Part shown: positions 17,201 through 26,976 of the stretch, piece after piece | Layout of the letters: every line of letters starts with the position of its first letter | How positions within the stretch are numbered: position 1 is the first letter of the stretch | NCBI GenBank assembly: GCA_016714785.1 | Contig: JADKCC010000002.1 | Coordinates: 372,001 to 436,000, forward strand | Origin: Saprospiraceae bacterium | GTDB lineage: Bacteria > Bacteroidota > Bacteroidia > Chitinophagales > Saprospiraceae | Length of the DNA stretch: 64,000 nt | Direction: 5' to 3' | Translations under genes and position numbers: made by a program | Notes under the pieces: model-generated | What the model was told of the DNA's origin: nothing | What the model saw: only the letters and a program-made list of their open reading frames with translations | Databases searched by the model: none

Positions 17201-19315
17201 ATGCGACTATTCGGATGGCTTATCACTTATGCAGTATTTGGTTTATTTTCCAAAGACTTATCTGGTCAAAATCCCACCTATGATATTAAATTGCAACTAG
17301 ATACTACCGCTCAGACCTTGGCTGTAAATGCGGCAATCACCATACCCGAGGGCATCACACTTCCGAAAGACACCGTGTGGTTTCATTTGCCATTTAATGC
17401 GTATACAAAATATAGTGCTTTCGCAAATGAGCAATTAAAATTCAATATGACAAACTTTCATTTTAGAAGGGAAAATGAATATTGTACCACTAGTAATTTT
17501 AAAATCAAGGACGGAAATCAAGACATACCATTTTTCTACAAAAATGATGACCAAGAATTTGTAGGCTTCCTAGCTGGAAGCCACGACCATCTGATCTTCG
17601 ATTATACACTGAATTTACCAAAAGCGATAGATGGTTTAGGCTATAAAGATCGAAATTATTGGTTAAGGAACTTTTACCCACAGTTGTTAAAGTTTGATGG
17701 GCAATGGTATTTTCAGCCTTTAACACAGTTTGTCCAAGTATCTTTTAGAAGTGCTGACTTTAACGTTACACTAAGTAACCCATTTGGAGAAATCATGTCT
17801 TCAGGTGAATTAAATTATGAAGGTGCAGATGCTAAGATTAAAGCAAAAAATGTCAAAGATTTCGCCCTTCAATTAATTAAAAACAGTACAAAAATATATA
17901 GGGGTACTTTTAAATCAGGAGATAAAATCATTCCTTATAACGTCGTGCATTTTATAAAAACAAGTGATAAAGAATGGAAAGGCATTGATACAGCCATTCA
18001 AAATGCTGCTACATTATGGACTAATTATTTTGGTTTTTACCCATATAGTTCGTTGATATTCAATGTTCAAAATAGTTGTCCAAATTGTTACCTAGCTAGT
18101 GGTTTATTACAAAGACAAGATATTAGTTCTGATGATTTTGATTTAAATACATATATATCAGAAATCTTTGGAGAAGTTTGGGTGGAGAGCCAATTTGACA
18201 TAAATGCGAAACAGAACTATTGGTTGTCCGATGGATTATCAGAATATTATTTTAATAGAAATTTAAGTCAGACGAGCACTTATTCAACTAAAAATCATTC
18301 TTCAGAATTTCTTTTTTCTAATAACAAGTACCTATACCAAGCTATAAAAGAAAGGAAAAAAATGCCTTTGAATACGCCTATAAATGATTTAAGTAATCAA
18401 CAGCAATTTGCAAATAAAAAAGGTTTTTCCTGTGTTTTATTCCAATACTTACAAATCATAGTGGGTGAAGAGATATTTGATAAATCGGTCAAAAGCTTTG
18501 CAAATAATCAGAAAATATTGACTTTAGAAAAATTGGTCCGAGAACTTGAAATCAATAGTGGCAAAAAACTTCAATCGATCTGTGATATTTACACCAAAAG
18601 TAACCTAAATACCGACTACAAGATGCTAGGGATGGACTGGGAAAACAATCAGTTGCATATAAAAATTGCCAATGAAGACTCTCTTAGCTTACCATTTTTA
18701 TTGTCATTCACTAGAAAAGATGATAGTGTAGAAGATTTTTTAATTTCTGGTTTCAATGGTGAGAAAAGCATTCCAGTAAATTTAAACGATGTAGATAATA
18801 TACAATATGTCTCTATAGATCTACAAGGTGTATTGCCCGAAAAAAATAGAGACAATAACCATTATTTCCCCAATAATAGCGGAAAATTCGGCTCATTTAA
18901 ACTCAAAAATCTATTTACAAACGAAGACAGTAGATATAGAAAACTATTGATGATGCTCTATCCTGCATATAATAATAATGATAAATTTATGCTGGGAACC
19001 GTTTTTTCTAATAGTAATTTCAACATAATTAAAAACTTGAGTTTTGCTTTTGCACCCATGTTTTCATTTACAAGCAAAAATCCATTAGGTCAAGCTTGGG
19101 TAAATTATAATAAATATTTAAACAACAATACATTCGATCTTCTGACTATAAGAGCTGGCGTCAAATCATTTAATATGGACTACAACCAGAAGTTTGACTT
19201 TTATCTAAAATACATAAAATTTGATCCTTCCATAAAGTTGCGCTTTAGACATTTACCTGTCACCAATATTACTTCTGGGTTGACCTTGAAAGCTTACTAT
19301 TATATCAGAAAATAG
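17201..19315 (+). CDS. 5' part of the frameshifted M1-like gene
   Basis: 704-codon frame with signal peptide and the HExxH-less peptidase-like domain. It ends at a premature TAG (19313-19315) right after the suspected single-base deletion. Confidence 0.6.
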   Translation: MRLFGWLITYAVFGLFSKDLSGQNPTYDIKLQLDTTAQTLAVNAAITIPEGITLPKDTVWFHLPFNAYTKYSAFANEQLKFNMTNFHFRRENEYCTTSNFKIKDGNQDIPFFYKNDDQEFVGFLAGSHDHLIFDYTLNLPKAIDGLGYKDRNYWLRNFYPQLLKFDGQWYFQPLTQFVQVSFRSADFNVTLSNPFGEIMSSGELNYEGADAKIKAKNVKDFALQLIKNSTKIYRGTFKSGDKIIPYNVVHFIKTSDKEWKGIDTAIQNAATLWTNYFGFYPYSSLIFNVQNSCPNCYLASGLLQRQDISSDDFDLNTYISEIFGEVWVESQFDINAKQNYWLSDGLSEYYFNRNLSQTSTYSTKNHSSEFLFSNNKYLYQAIKERKKMPLNTPINDLSNQQQFANKKGFSCVLFQYLQIIVGEEIFDKSVKSFANNQKILTLEKLVRELEINSGKKLQSICDIYTKSNLNTDYKMLGMDWENNQLHIKIANEDSLSLPFLLSFTRKDDSVEDFLISGFNGEKSIPVNLNDVDNIQYVSIDLQGVLPEKNRDNNHYFPNNSGKFGSFKLKNLFTNEDSRYRKLLMMLYPAYNNNDKFMLGTVFSNSNFNIIKNLSFAFAPMFSFTSKNPLGQAWVNYNKYLNNNTFDLLTIRAGVKSFNMDYNQKFDFYLKYIKFDPSIKLRFRHLPVTNITSGLTLKAYYYIRK

Positions 19316-19335
19316 CCGTATCTGATGGTAGTGGT

Positions 19336-20067
19336 TTGAAAGGAATAAATACTATTGCTTCTAAGATTTTTAAATTGGATTTTGACATTAAGAAAAGGGA
19401 TGAACTTAGTACTTCTAGTCTTTTGGTGAGTGTAGAGCAACAATCGTATGAAACAGAAAATTACTTGAAGCTCACAGGTACAGTGTATCAGAGATGGATG
19501 TATAAACCAAAAAGGAATTTTTATTTCAGGCTTTTTGCATCGGGATTTTTGGCTAATTCTAACAGAAACATTCTAAACCAAACAAGAGGTAGTATAGCAT
19601 TGATCTATGATGGTTACAATGATTATAGGTACGATGAGTATTTTTTCTCGAGACAAAATCAAAACCTATTATTTGATGATCAAGTAAGTTTATCCAATGG
19701 TGGTGGGTTTAAAACACCAGTTGGTGGAACTAATTACGCAAAGGTTTACTCCAATAATTTTGCAGCTTCTTTAAATGCAAGTGTGGATTTGCCATTTTCT
19801 CAACCCTGGTTTCCACTAAGAGCGTATTTTGATTTAGGCACTTTTAGTTCATCCAATGGTGATAAGTTCACGAATAACTGGATGTATAATGGCGGATTTT
19901 CACTCAATTTTAGCGATATTGTAGCGATACATTGTCCGTTGATATACTCTAAGGATTTAGGCAATTCATATAAGGAAGGTCATAAAACATTTTTTTCAAG
20001 ACTTAGTTTCAGCATTAATTTACACAAACTGAACTTTTGGGAAGTGGAAAATCCAGGTTCAGATTAA
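19336..20067 (+). CDS. 3' part of the frameshifted M1-like gene
   Basis: 243-codon frame that opens only with a TTG and has no signal peptide, so it is not an independent gene. It is the beta-rich C-terminal part (for example YQRWMYKPKRNFYFRLFASGF, FFSRLSFSINLHKL) of the protein starting at 17201. Confidence 0.6.
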   Translation: MKGINTIASKIFKLDFDIKKRDELSTSSLLVSVEQQSYETENYLKLTGTVYQRWMYKPKRNFYFRLFASGFLANSNRNILNQTRGSIALIYDGYNDYRYDEYFFSRQNQNLLFDDQVSLSNGGGFKTPVGGTNYAKVYSNNFAASLNASVDLPFSQPWFPLRAYFDLGTFSSSNGDKFTNNWMYNGGFSLNFSDIVAIHCPLIYSKDLGNSYKEGHKTFFSRLSFSINLHKLNFWEVENPGSD

Positions 20068-20081
20068 AAAACATATTTTGA

Positions 20082-21209
20082 ATGATCATAGGAATAGTAG
20101 GAGCTGGGGCTATGGGGGCAGGAATCGCTCAGGTAGCCGCCATGGCTGGCAATGAAGTTAGACTTTTTGATACCAATGCTGATGCCAAAAGTAAGGCATT
20201 AAGGAGCATCACTGATAGTGTCAATATCTTTGTATCTAAAGGAAAACTACAGCCAGAAGAAGGAGTGGCAGTGATAGGTAAGATATATTTATGCGAAAAA
20301 TTGGTTACGTTGGCTGATTGCGACATAGTGATAGAAGCCATCATCGAGGATCTCCAAATAAAAAAAGCGCTATTTACTGATTTGGAAAAGATAGTTACAT
20401 CGACTTGTATTTTGGCCAGCAACACTTCATCACTTTCTATCACATCTATAGCATCTTCACTTGGTAAACCAGAAAGATGCATTGGTATCCACTTCTTTAA
20501 TCCACCTGTGCTAATGAAGCTGGTAGAAATAGTACCCGCTATTCAGACCAACCAAGATATGGTCACGTTTGTCAAAGAGTTGATCACATCTTGGGGCAAA
20601 ACGGTGGTTGTGGCCAAGGATACACCAGGATTTATCGTTAATAAGGTAGCACGTCCATATTATAGTGAAGCCATCAGAATCCTAGAAGAAGGTATTGCCG
20701 ATATAGCAACCATAGATAGCGCCATGACTCAAAACGGATTTAAAATGGGTCCATTTACATTAATGGATTTTATAGGTCATGATGTCAATTATAGAGTGAC
20801 AGAATCAGTCTGGAAATCATTTTTTTATGACAGTAAATACAGACCTTCGTTTACACAATTAAGATTATTGGAAGCAGGGTATCTGGGCAAAAAAAGTGGA
20901 AAAGGATTTTATGATTACAATGGCGATGAGCAAAATGTAGCTGTAGATGACGAAAAATTAAAACAAAAAATATTCATACGTATCATCTCTATGCTCATAA
21001 ATGAAGCAGCTGATACTGTATGGATGCAGATTTGTAATACTGAAGACGTAGAGCTAGCCATGAAGTTGGGCGTAAATTATCCTAAAGGATTGCTAGCATG
21101 GGGCAAAGAGATAGGTTATCAAAATGTCATCCAATGTTTGGACGATTTACACCATACTTACGGCGAAGAAAGATATAGAGTTTGTCGATTTTTGAAAAAT
21201 TTAGGATAA
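20082..21209 (+). CDS. 3-hydroxyacyl-CoA dehydrogenase (PaaH/Hbd-like)
   Basis: 375 residues. The NAD-binding Rossmann domain starts with IGIVGAGAMGAGIAQVAAMAGNEV. The catalytic His is in GIHFFNPPVLMKLVE and the nearby IASNTSSLSI and KDTPGFIVNK are family signatures. The 3HCDH C-terminal domain (about 185-280) is followed by a second partial copy (about 295-375: LINEAADTVWMQICNTEDVELAMKLGVNYPKG), so it is longer than the 280-295-residue butyrate type and resembles PaaH. It oxidises 3-hydroxyacyl-CoA to 3-ketoacyl-CoA. Substrate chain length is not predictable from the sequence. No thiolase or hydratase gene is nearby. Confidence 0.88.
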   Translation: MIIGIVGAGAMGAGIAQVAAMAGNEVRLFDTNADAKSKALRSITDSVNIFVSKGKLQPEEGVAVIGKIYLCEKLVTLADCDIVIEAIIEDLQIKKALFTDLEKIVTSTCILASNTSSLSITSIASSLGKPERCIGIHFFNPPVLMKLVEIVPAIQTNQDMVTFVKELITSWGKTVVVAKDTPGFIVNKVARPYYSEAIRILEEGIADIATIDSAMTQNGFKMGPFTLMDFIGHDVNYRVTESVWKSFFYDSKYRPSFTQLRLLEAGYLGKKSGKGFYDYNGDEQNVAVDDEKLKQKIFIRIISMLINEAADTVWMQICNTEDVELAMKLGVNYPKGLLAWGKEIGYQNVIQCLDDLHHTYGEERYRVCRFLKNLG

Positions 21210-21277
21210 TTTTAGAACATTATTTCGCACATTTTTTTCAATTTTGTGTTTAAGGTATATAAATAAACATAAAGAAC

Positions 21278-22411
21278 GTGAAAATTGGAAATATCATTAT
21301 TGGGTTTTTATTGATAGGATTAGGTGTTTTTTTAGGCAATAAGTTTTTTGCTACTAAAACTGTGAATAATGGTGAAGAAGCATCAACTATATCGCCAAAG
21401 CCCAAAACAGAAAGTACACACCGAAGGGCAGTCGATTCGGTAACTTATTTGACTAATAGTGAACAAGCTACCATCGATCTTTTTGAAAATTCAGCACCTT
21501 CGGTATGTTTTATCACTACTTTAAATCAACAAAGAGATTATTGGTCGCGCAATATTACCGAAATACCTGCTGGTTCTGGATCTGGTTTTATATGGGATAC
21601 TGATGGTCACATAATAACCAATTTCCATGTTTTACAGAATGCTACAAAATTTAAAGTTACCCTTAGTGATGGTAGTGCATGGGATGGCACTGTTATAGGA
21701 GTAGAGCCTAACAAAGACTTAGCAGTGCTCAAGATAGAAGCACCAAAAGACAAACTCAAACCTATACCTGTAGGTCGTTCCTCCAATCTAAAAGTGGGTC
21801 AATCTGTATATGCGATTGGTAATCCATTTGGTCTTGATCAATCGCTGACAACTGGAGTAATAAGTGCATTGGGTAGAGAAATCACATCTGTGGGAGGAAG
21901 GCCTATCAGAGACGTAATTCAAACAGACGCAGCCATCAACCCTGGCAATTCAGGTGGGCCGCTGCTAGACAGTGGTGGTAGGCTGATTGGTGTCAATACG
22001 ATGATTTACAGTACTTCAGGTGCTTCGGCAGGGATAGGTTTTTCTATACCTGTTGATGAAGTCAATTGGGTCGTTTCAGACCTAATAAAATATGGGGAAG
22101 TTAAAAGACCCAAAATCGGTGTTGAGCTATTACCTCCACAGTATGCGCAAAATTGGGGAATCGAAGGGGCGATGATTACAGGATTATTGCCAAATGGTAG
22201 CGCGAAAATGGCAGGACTCAAACCATTGGAACAAACAAGAAATGGTGAAATCATCTTTGGAGACATTATCACAGCAGTAGATGGCAATCCGATCAAATCA
22301 AACAATGATCTATTTTTAATATTGGAGAAATATAATGCGGGAGATGAAGTTGAAATCACCTATATAAGAGATGAAAAAGAAAAGAAAATATCATTGGTTT
22401 TAGGAGATTAA
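21278..22411 (+). CDS. HtrA/DegQ-like S1C serine protease
   Basis: 377 residues from a GTG start at 21278. An N-terminal hydrophobic anchor (IGNIIIGFLLIGLGVFLGN) puts the protease in the periplasm, membrane-tethered. The trypsin-like triad is visible: His117 (ITNFHVLQ), Asp147 (NKDLAVL) and Ser225 (NPGNSGGPLLD). One PDZ domain follows (about 275-370: PKIGVELLPPQ...GSAKMAGLKP...GDIITAVDGNPIKS). A single PDZ and the N-terminal anchor resemble DegS/HtrA-type quality-control proteases rather than two-PDZ DegP. Role: envelope-stress proteolysis. Confidence 0.9.
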   Translation: MKIGNIIIGFLLIGLGVFLGNKFFATKTVNNGEEASTISPKPKTESTHRRAVDSVTYLTNSEQATIDLFENSAPSVCFITTLNQQRDYWSRNITEIPAGSGSGFIWDTDGHIITNFHVLQNATKFKVTLSDGSAWDGTVIGVEPNKDLAVLKIEAPKDKLKPIPVGRSSNLKVGQSVYAIGNPFGLDQSLTTGVISALGREITSVGGRPIRDVIQTDAAINPGNSGGPLLDSGGRLIGVNTMIYSTSGASAGIGFSIPVDEVNWVVSDLIKYGEVKRPKIGVELLPPQYAQNWGIEGAMITGLLPNGSAKMAGLKPLEQTRNGEIIFGDIITAVDGNPIKSNNDLFLILEKYNAGDEVEITYIRDEKEKKISLVLGD

Positions 22412-22712
22412 TTGAACAAGAATAAACAAAGTTTTGAATTTTCGCAGTGTTTAACAATTTATGGAACCATAGATAACTACTAATTAATTAAATTTCACAT
22501 TCAACTTTTCTATTTTGTGTAAGAATTCATAATTACAAATCATTACAATTTACATAAATAATTATGTGAAAATATAAAATAAAAGCTATTCATTAGTAGG
22601 CAGTGTGTATTATCTTTACCAATAATTATTAATAATTTCAGGCAAATTTCCTGTTCAACAGTATTTGAGCAGGTATTTTGTTATTTATGTATTTTTGTAT
22701 AAAATATAATAT
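22412..22712. other. 301-bp upstream region of the giant adhesin
   Basis: No gene. AT-rich; the only supported signal is the promoter at 22664-22697. No terminator hairpin with a T-run was found after the HtrA gene. Confidence 0.4.
22664..22697 (+). promoter_or_regulatory. Promoter of the giant adhesin gene
   Basis: TTTG at 22664-22667 and TATTTTTG at 22690-22697, 22 bp apart, close to the TTTG / TAnnTTTG pair of the Bacteroidota main sigma factor. The predicted transcription start near 22704 fits translation from ATG 22734 better than from ATG 22713. Confidence 0.5.
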
Positions 22713-24503
22713 ATGCTTAATTCGATTCCCAAAATGAATTTTAAAACTTTCAGTTTTTTTGCCATCATTTTTTTTAGTATTAACACTTTAAATGCTCAAT
22801 GTATTTTGGGGGTTAGTGATATTACAAATCCTTCATCTTGTTATGCCAGTGATGGATCATTTAAAGTCAATTCGGTAAATAGCAGTTGTAATAGGCAAAT
22901 TAATGTTTATAAAAACAACGTTCTAATTGCTCAAGGAGCAGGAAATTTAGTTGTTTCAAATCAAGAAGCCGGGGATTTTGAAATAGTATCACCAGCTGAT
23001 TGTGGCTGTACCTTGCCGTCTTCAAGAATTGTAACATTATTTGCAGGAAATCCCACGCCTTTGACTCCTTACGTCAATACTGGTTCTGGAGCATATCAAT
23101 CAAATAAAGTTTATGTTTGTAGAGGTGCTAATGTAAGTTTAGGTGTTCAAGCTTTGGGATTGACAGGACTTAGCATTTCAGGTCCCAACAATTTTATTGA
23201 TAATACACCTGATGGAAGTTCGTTTTGGAATTTTTCAAATGTACAGCCTAATCAGACGGGAGTTTATACCATCTCATATACAAATTCTAATGGCTGTGTG
23301 TCAACAAAAAATATTGTTTTAACAGTTGGACAATTGAATATTAATGCAGGTCAAAATGTCGGTGCATGTATTGGAACATCGCATACATTAAATTCAACTG
23401 TTACAGGTAAATCAATTTGTCAGTCAAGTTGTCCTTCCACATTAGATTCATTACTAGTAGAATGGAGTTTGGACCAATGTAATGCATCAAATCAAACACA
23501 GCAAAACAGTTATTCAGAATTTATTCCTACTTATCATTCAAATGGAAATTGTTTGAATATTTCGGCAACAAATATGTATAGAACACTAGGCGAACACTCT
23601 TGTACACCAGTTTTAGGTAGTAGTGTAGGAGATAATGGAGTGTGTGTGCCAGCCCTGGATAGTTGCGATCCATTGCAATACAACCCTGATCACGCTATAA
23701 AGGTAGAAGTGACCTTGACACCTCAAGAAGCGGGACGTATAACAAAATTATCTTTTAGAGAACAATCGCCTTTAGTTTGGGTAACAACCAATGGTGCATC
23801 AGGTCCGAATAATTATAATACAAAATACCTCCTTAGGGTCTATAAAAATGACTTATTAATTTATTCAGAAGATGGAAGAAATACTGAAAGAACTTGGAAT
23901 CTAGAGGAAATAGATTTCAGTACAAACCCAGCTTTTGCTATTAACGAAACGGCTACTTTTAGGTTTGAATTAAGAGGATACTGTGTGACAAATGTTGGCG
24001 GAAATATGTCAGGATGGGAACTTGATGATATTAGAATATTTGGTGGTTGTTGTACTGGTTTAACTTACAACAATGACATTTCATTTTTATGGTCAACCGG
24101 TGAAAAAACGGCATCTATAATTGTGAATCCTAACATTACAACTGATTATTCGGTAACAGTCACAGACTGCAAAGGATGTCAATCTACTGATAGTGTTAAA
24201 GTTAATGTTTATCAATTACCAATACCAGTTATCTCAGGAAACAACAACATTTGTATTGGAGGAACTACCGTTTTGACGGCTTCAGGTGGAACTACTTATC
24301 TTTGGTCAACAGGGGCAACTTCATCAACTATTAGTGTAAACCCTTTAAGTACAACAACTTATTCAGTTACTGTTACAAGCGATAAAGGGTGTATTGCTTC
24401 CACTAGTACAACAGTTGTTGTAAATCCATTGCCTTCTCCAGTTATCAATGGGGATTTGAATATTTGTTTAGGCCAATCCACAGAATTGACAGCATCAGGA
24501 TGA
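22713..24503 (+). CDS. Adhesin piece 1: signal peptide, first insert module, diverged repeats
   Basis: 596 codons ending at TGA 24501-24503, in the context TASG-stop-SSYEWS where neighbouring repeats read GG. It carries the signal peptide, an N-terminal Cys-containing region, the first copy of the about 200-residue insert module (23400-24080) and two diverged Ig-like repeats (ICIGGTTVLTASGGTTYLWSTG). The frame continues unchanged after the stop. Confidence 0.65.
   Translation: MLNSIPKMNFKTFSFFAIIFFSINTLNAQCILGVSDITNPSSCYASDGSFKVNSVNSSCNRQINVYKNNVLIAQGAGNLVVSNQEAGDFEIVSPADCGCTLPSSRIVTLFAGNPTPLTPYVNTGSGAYQSNKVYVCRGANVSLGVQALGLTGLSISGPNNFIDNTPDGSSFWNFSNVQPNQTGVYTISYTNSNGCVSTKNIVLTVGQLNINAGQNVGACIGTSHTLNSTVTGKSICQSSCPSTLDSLLVEWSLDQCNASNQTQQNSYSEFIPTYHSNGNCLNISATNMYRTLGEHSCTPVLGSSVGDNGVCVPALDSCDPLQYNPDHAIKVEVTLTPQEAGRITKLSFREQSPLVWVTTNGASGPNNYNTKYLLRVYKNDLLIYSEDGRNTERTWNLEEIDFSTNPAFAINETATFRFELRGYCVTNVGGNMSGWELDDIRIFGGCCTGLTYNNDISFLWSTGEKTASIIVNPNITTDYSVTVTDCKGCQSTDSVKVNVYQLPIPVISGNNNICIGGTTVLTASGGTTYLWSTGATSSTISVNPLSTTTYSVTVTSDKGCIASTSTTVVVNPLPSPVINGDLNICLGQSTELTASG
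23400..24080 (+). repeat. Insert module A, copy 1 (about 200 residues)
   Basis: Starts with a CQSSC-type Cys pair and VEWSLDQCN, contains SEFIPTYH, EHSCTP, SFREQSPLVW and RTWNLEEIDF, and ends GWELDDIRIFGGCC. It is inserted within an Ig-like repeat between its LNSTVTG strand and its FLWSTGEKT strand. Related copies are at 25350-26005 and 35225-35895. Confidence 0.6.
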
Positions 24504-26933
24504 TCCTCTTATGAATGGAGTACGGGAGCTTTCACAAATTCAATTACTGTAAGTCCATTGGTCAACACAACTTATATGGTTATGGCAACTGACGTAAATG
24601 GTTGCCAACAATATACTGAAGCTTTGGTAGTTGTCAATCCGTTGCCTACAGCTTCTATAAATGGTAGTTATATTATCTGTTTTGGAGAATCTACCACACT
24701 TAATGCAACAGGAGGAATTTCTTATATTTGGAGTGATGGTAAGACCACGGATGCTATTATTGTAGCTCCTACAACAAATACAATTTATAGTGTGTCTGTA
24801 ACTGACAGCAATGGTTGTTCTGCCAATTCGAGTAGGACAGTCATTGTAAATCCATTGCCTATTCCAGTAATTAATGGTAATAGTTCATTTTGTACTGGAA
24901 CTTCATCCGTTTTGACGGCCATCGGAGGCATTTCCTATGTTTGGAGCAATGGGGCCACGGGAGCTTCAATTACCATAAATCCAGGACTCAGTACATTTTA
25001 CACTGTCACTGTTACTGATACAAATGGGTGTACTGCCACTGCAAGTAGAATGGCCAATGTAATGGAATTGCCCATTGCATCTATAAGTGGGAATAGTAAC
25101 ATTTGTAAAGGATCTTCCACAGTTCTTTCTGCAGAAGGTGGAGTGCTTTTTTTATGGAGCAATGGTAATACTTCTTCTTCAATCAATGTCAGTCCGTCCA
25201 TTACTAGTACATATAGTGTTACAATAACTGATTCCAATGGTTGTACAGGTACATCAGCACGGACAGTTGTAGTCAATGAAAACCCAGAAGTAACTATTTC
25301 TGGTAATAATGAATTCTGCTTGGGAGAAAGTACAGAATTAACAACTACGGTCTCAGGTAATACTTTTTGTTCTGATGATTGTAATAATATATTATTGGTA
25401 AATTGGTCATTGGATCAGTGTAATTCGGAAGGTTTTGCAAATCAGAATGACTATAGTGAATTTATACCAAACATTATTTCCATGGGCAGTTTAAATATGG
25501 TTACAGCTACAAACGTAACTAGAGATAGAGGAGATCATTCTTGTACTCCAGACGGGACAGGCGGTATTGGATTGTGTATAGGTTCATTATCGAGTTGTGA
25601 TCCTAATCAATATGATCCAATTAATGCATTAAGATTTAATATAACAATAAGCCCAAATGAATTAGGTAAATTAACCAAGTTGACATTTAGAGAACAATCT
25701 CCTTTAAATTGGCTTACAACCAATGGATCTTCAGGCGTAAATAATTATAATGAAAAATATTTGATTAGAGTGTACAAAGATGGCACTTTAGTTTATTCAA
25801 AAAATAATATTCTTACCGAAAGGACTTGGAATTTAGAGATTTTTGATTTTACAGATAACCCAGAATTTACTATTAATAGCACGACTACTTTTAGTTTTGA
25901 GCTTTATGGGTATTGTATTGTTGAAAGAGATGGCACACCAGGTTGGGAGATTGATGATGTGAAAATTTATGGTGGGGAATGCCATAGCTCGCCTGTAGTT
26001 GACAATGTAAGTTATTTATGGTCAAATGGAGCAACTACATCAACAGTTATTGTAACACCTATGACTACTACATCATATATTGTAACTATAACTGATTGTA
26101 ATGGTTGCCAAGGAATTGATGAATTTTTAGTAACAGTCAACCCGCTACCGACACCGAGCATCACAGGCGATAACGTAATCTGTAATGGCGAGTCAACGAC
26201 CTTAACCGCTGCAGGTGGTTCAACTTATATATGGAGTAATGGCGCTACCACAGTAACGAACACAGTAAATCCGAGTGCAACGACTACGTATAGTGTAACG
26301 ACCACAGATGTTAACGGCTGCCAAGGGAGCACAAGCATGACAGTAACAGTCAACCCGCTACCAACACCGAGCATCACAGGCGATAACGTAATCTGTAATG
26401 GCGAATCAACGACCTTAACCGCTGCAGGTGGTTCAACTTATGTGTGGAGTAATGGCGCTACCACAGCAACGAACACAGTAAATCCTAGTGTGACGACTAC
26501 GTATAGTGTAACCACCACAGACGCTAACGGCTGCCAAGGGAGCACAAGCATGACAGTAACAGTCAACCCGCTACCGACACCGAGCATCACAGGCAATAAT
26601 GTAATTTGTAATGGCGAGACTACAAGATTAACCGCTGTAGGTGGTTCAACTTATGTATGGAGTAATGGCGCTACCACAGCAACGAACACTGTAAATCCTA
26701 GTGTGACGACTACATATAGTGTAACGACCACAGACGCTAACGGCTGCCAAGGGAGCACAAGCATGACAGTAACAGTCAACCCACAACCGACACCGAGCAT
26801 CACAGGCGATAACGTAATCTGTAATGGCGAATCAACGACATTAACCGCTGCAGGTGGTTCAACTTATGTGTGGAGTAATGGCGCTACCACAGTAACGAAC
26901 ACAGTAAATCCCGAGTGCAACGACTACGTATAG
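24504..26933 (+). CDS. Adhesin piece 2: diverged repeats, second insert module, first canonical repeats
   Basis: Same frame as piece 1; the first ATG is at 24558 but there is no reason to think translation starts there. It has five diverged repeats, module A copy 2, then four repeats of the near-identical class. It ends at NTVNPECNDYV because an extra C (AATCCCGAG instead of AATCCGAG, about 26908) shifts the frame. Confidence 0.6.
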   Translation, partial: SSYEWSTGAFTNSITVSPLVNTTYMVMATDVNGCQQYTEALVVVNPLPTASINGSYIICFGESTTLNATGGISYIWSDGKTTDAIIVAPTTNTIYSVSVTDSNGCSANSSRTVIVNPLPIPVINGNSSFCTGTSSVLTAIGGISYVWSNGATGASITINPGLSTFYTVTVTDTNGCTATASRMANVMELPIASISGNSNICKGSSTVLSAEGGVLFLWSNGNTSSSINVSPSITSTYSVTITDSNGCTGTSARTVVVNENPEVTISGNNEFCLGESTELTTTVSGNTFCSDDCNNILLVNWSLDQCNSEGFANQNDYSEFIPNIISMGSLNMVTATNVTRDRGDHSCTPDGTGGIGLCIGSLSSCDPNQYDPINALRFNITISPNELGKLTKLTFREQSPLNWLTTNGSSGVNNYNEKYLIRVYKDGTLVYSKNNILTERTWNLEIFDFTDNPEFTINSTTTFSFELYGYCIVERDGTPGWEIDDVKIYGGECHSSPVVDNVSYLWSNGATTSTVIVTPMTTTSYIVTITDCNGCQGIDEFLVTVNPLPTPSITGDNVICNGESTTLTAAGGSTYIWSNGATTVTNTVNPSATTTYSVTTTDVNGCQGSTSMTVTVNPLPTPSITGDNVICNGESTTLTAAGGSTYVWSNGATTATNTVNPSVTTTYSVTTTDANGCQGSTSMTVTVNPLPTPSITGNNVICNGETTRLTAVGGSTYVWSNGATTATNTVNPSVTTTYSVTTTDANGCQGSTSMTVTVNPQPTPSITGDNVICNGESTTLTAAGGSTYVWSNGATTVTNTVNPECNDYV
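25350..26005 (+). repeat. Insert module A, copy 2
   Basis: NWSLDQCNSEGF...EFIPNI...DHSCTPDG...FREQSPLNWLTTNGSSG...RTWNLEIFDF...GWEIDDVKIYGG. Clearly homologous to 23400-24080 but diverged at DNA level, so an old duplication. It again sits inside an Ig-like repeat unit. Confidence 0.6.
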
Positions 26934-26976
26934 TGTAACGACCACAGATGTTAACGGCTGCCAAGGGAGCACAAGC

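Larger units (their letters stand above)
17201..20067 (+). pseudogene. M1-peptidase-like outer-membrane protein, one frameshift, no HExxH
   Basis: Read across one frameshift, this is a protein of about 955 residues: a signal peptide (ending DLSGQ), an M1-aminopeptidase-like ectodomain (about 25-500) and a C-terminal segment rich in alternating aromatic strands that looks like a beta-barrel or large beta domain. Reading frame is lost at the A-run 19309-19312. One extra A would give YIRKIAVSDGSGLKG and join the two halves without loss. In the catalytic zone, SEIFGEVWVESQF stands where active M1 enzymes have HEIxHxW; the later YWLSDGLSEYYF keeps the family's second-Glu context. So the protein keeps the fold but lacks zinc ligands and is probably non-peptidolytic. 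A 14-bp gap joins it to the downstream dehydrogenase gene. Confidence 0.65.

Noticed and set aside
19305..19320. Programmed ribosomal frameshifting in the M1-like gene
   Set aside because: The A-run is short (AGAAAATAG), with no heptameric slippery site or obvious downstream structure; a single-base error or mutation is simpler.
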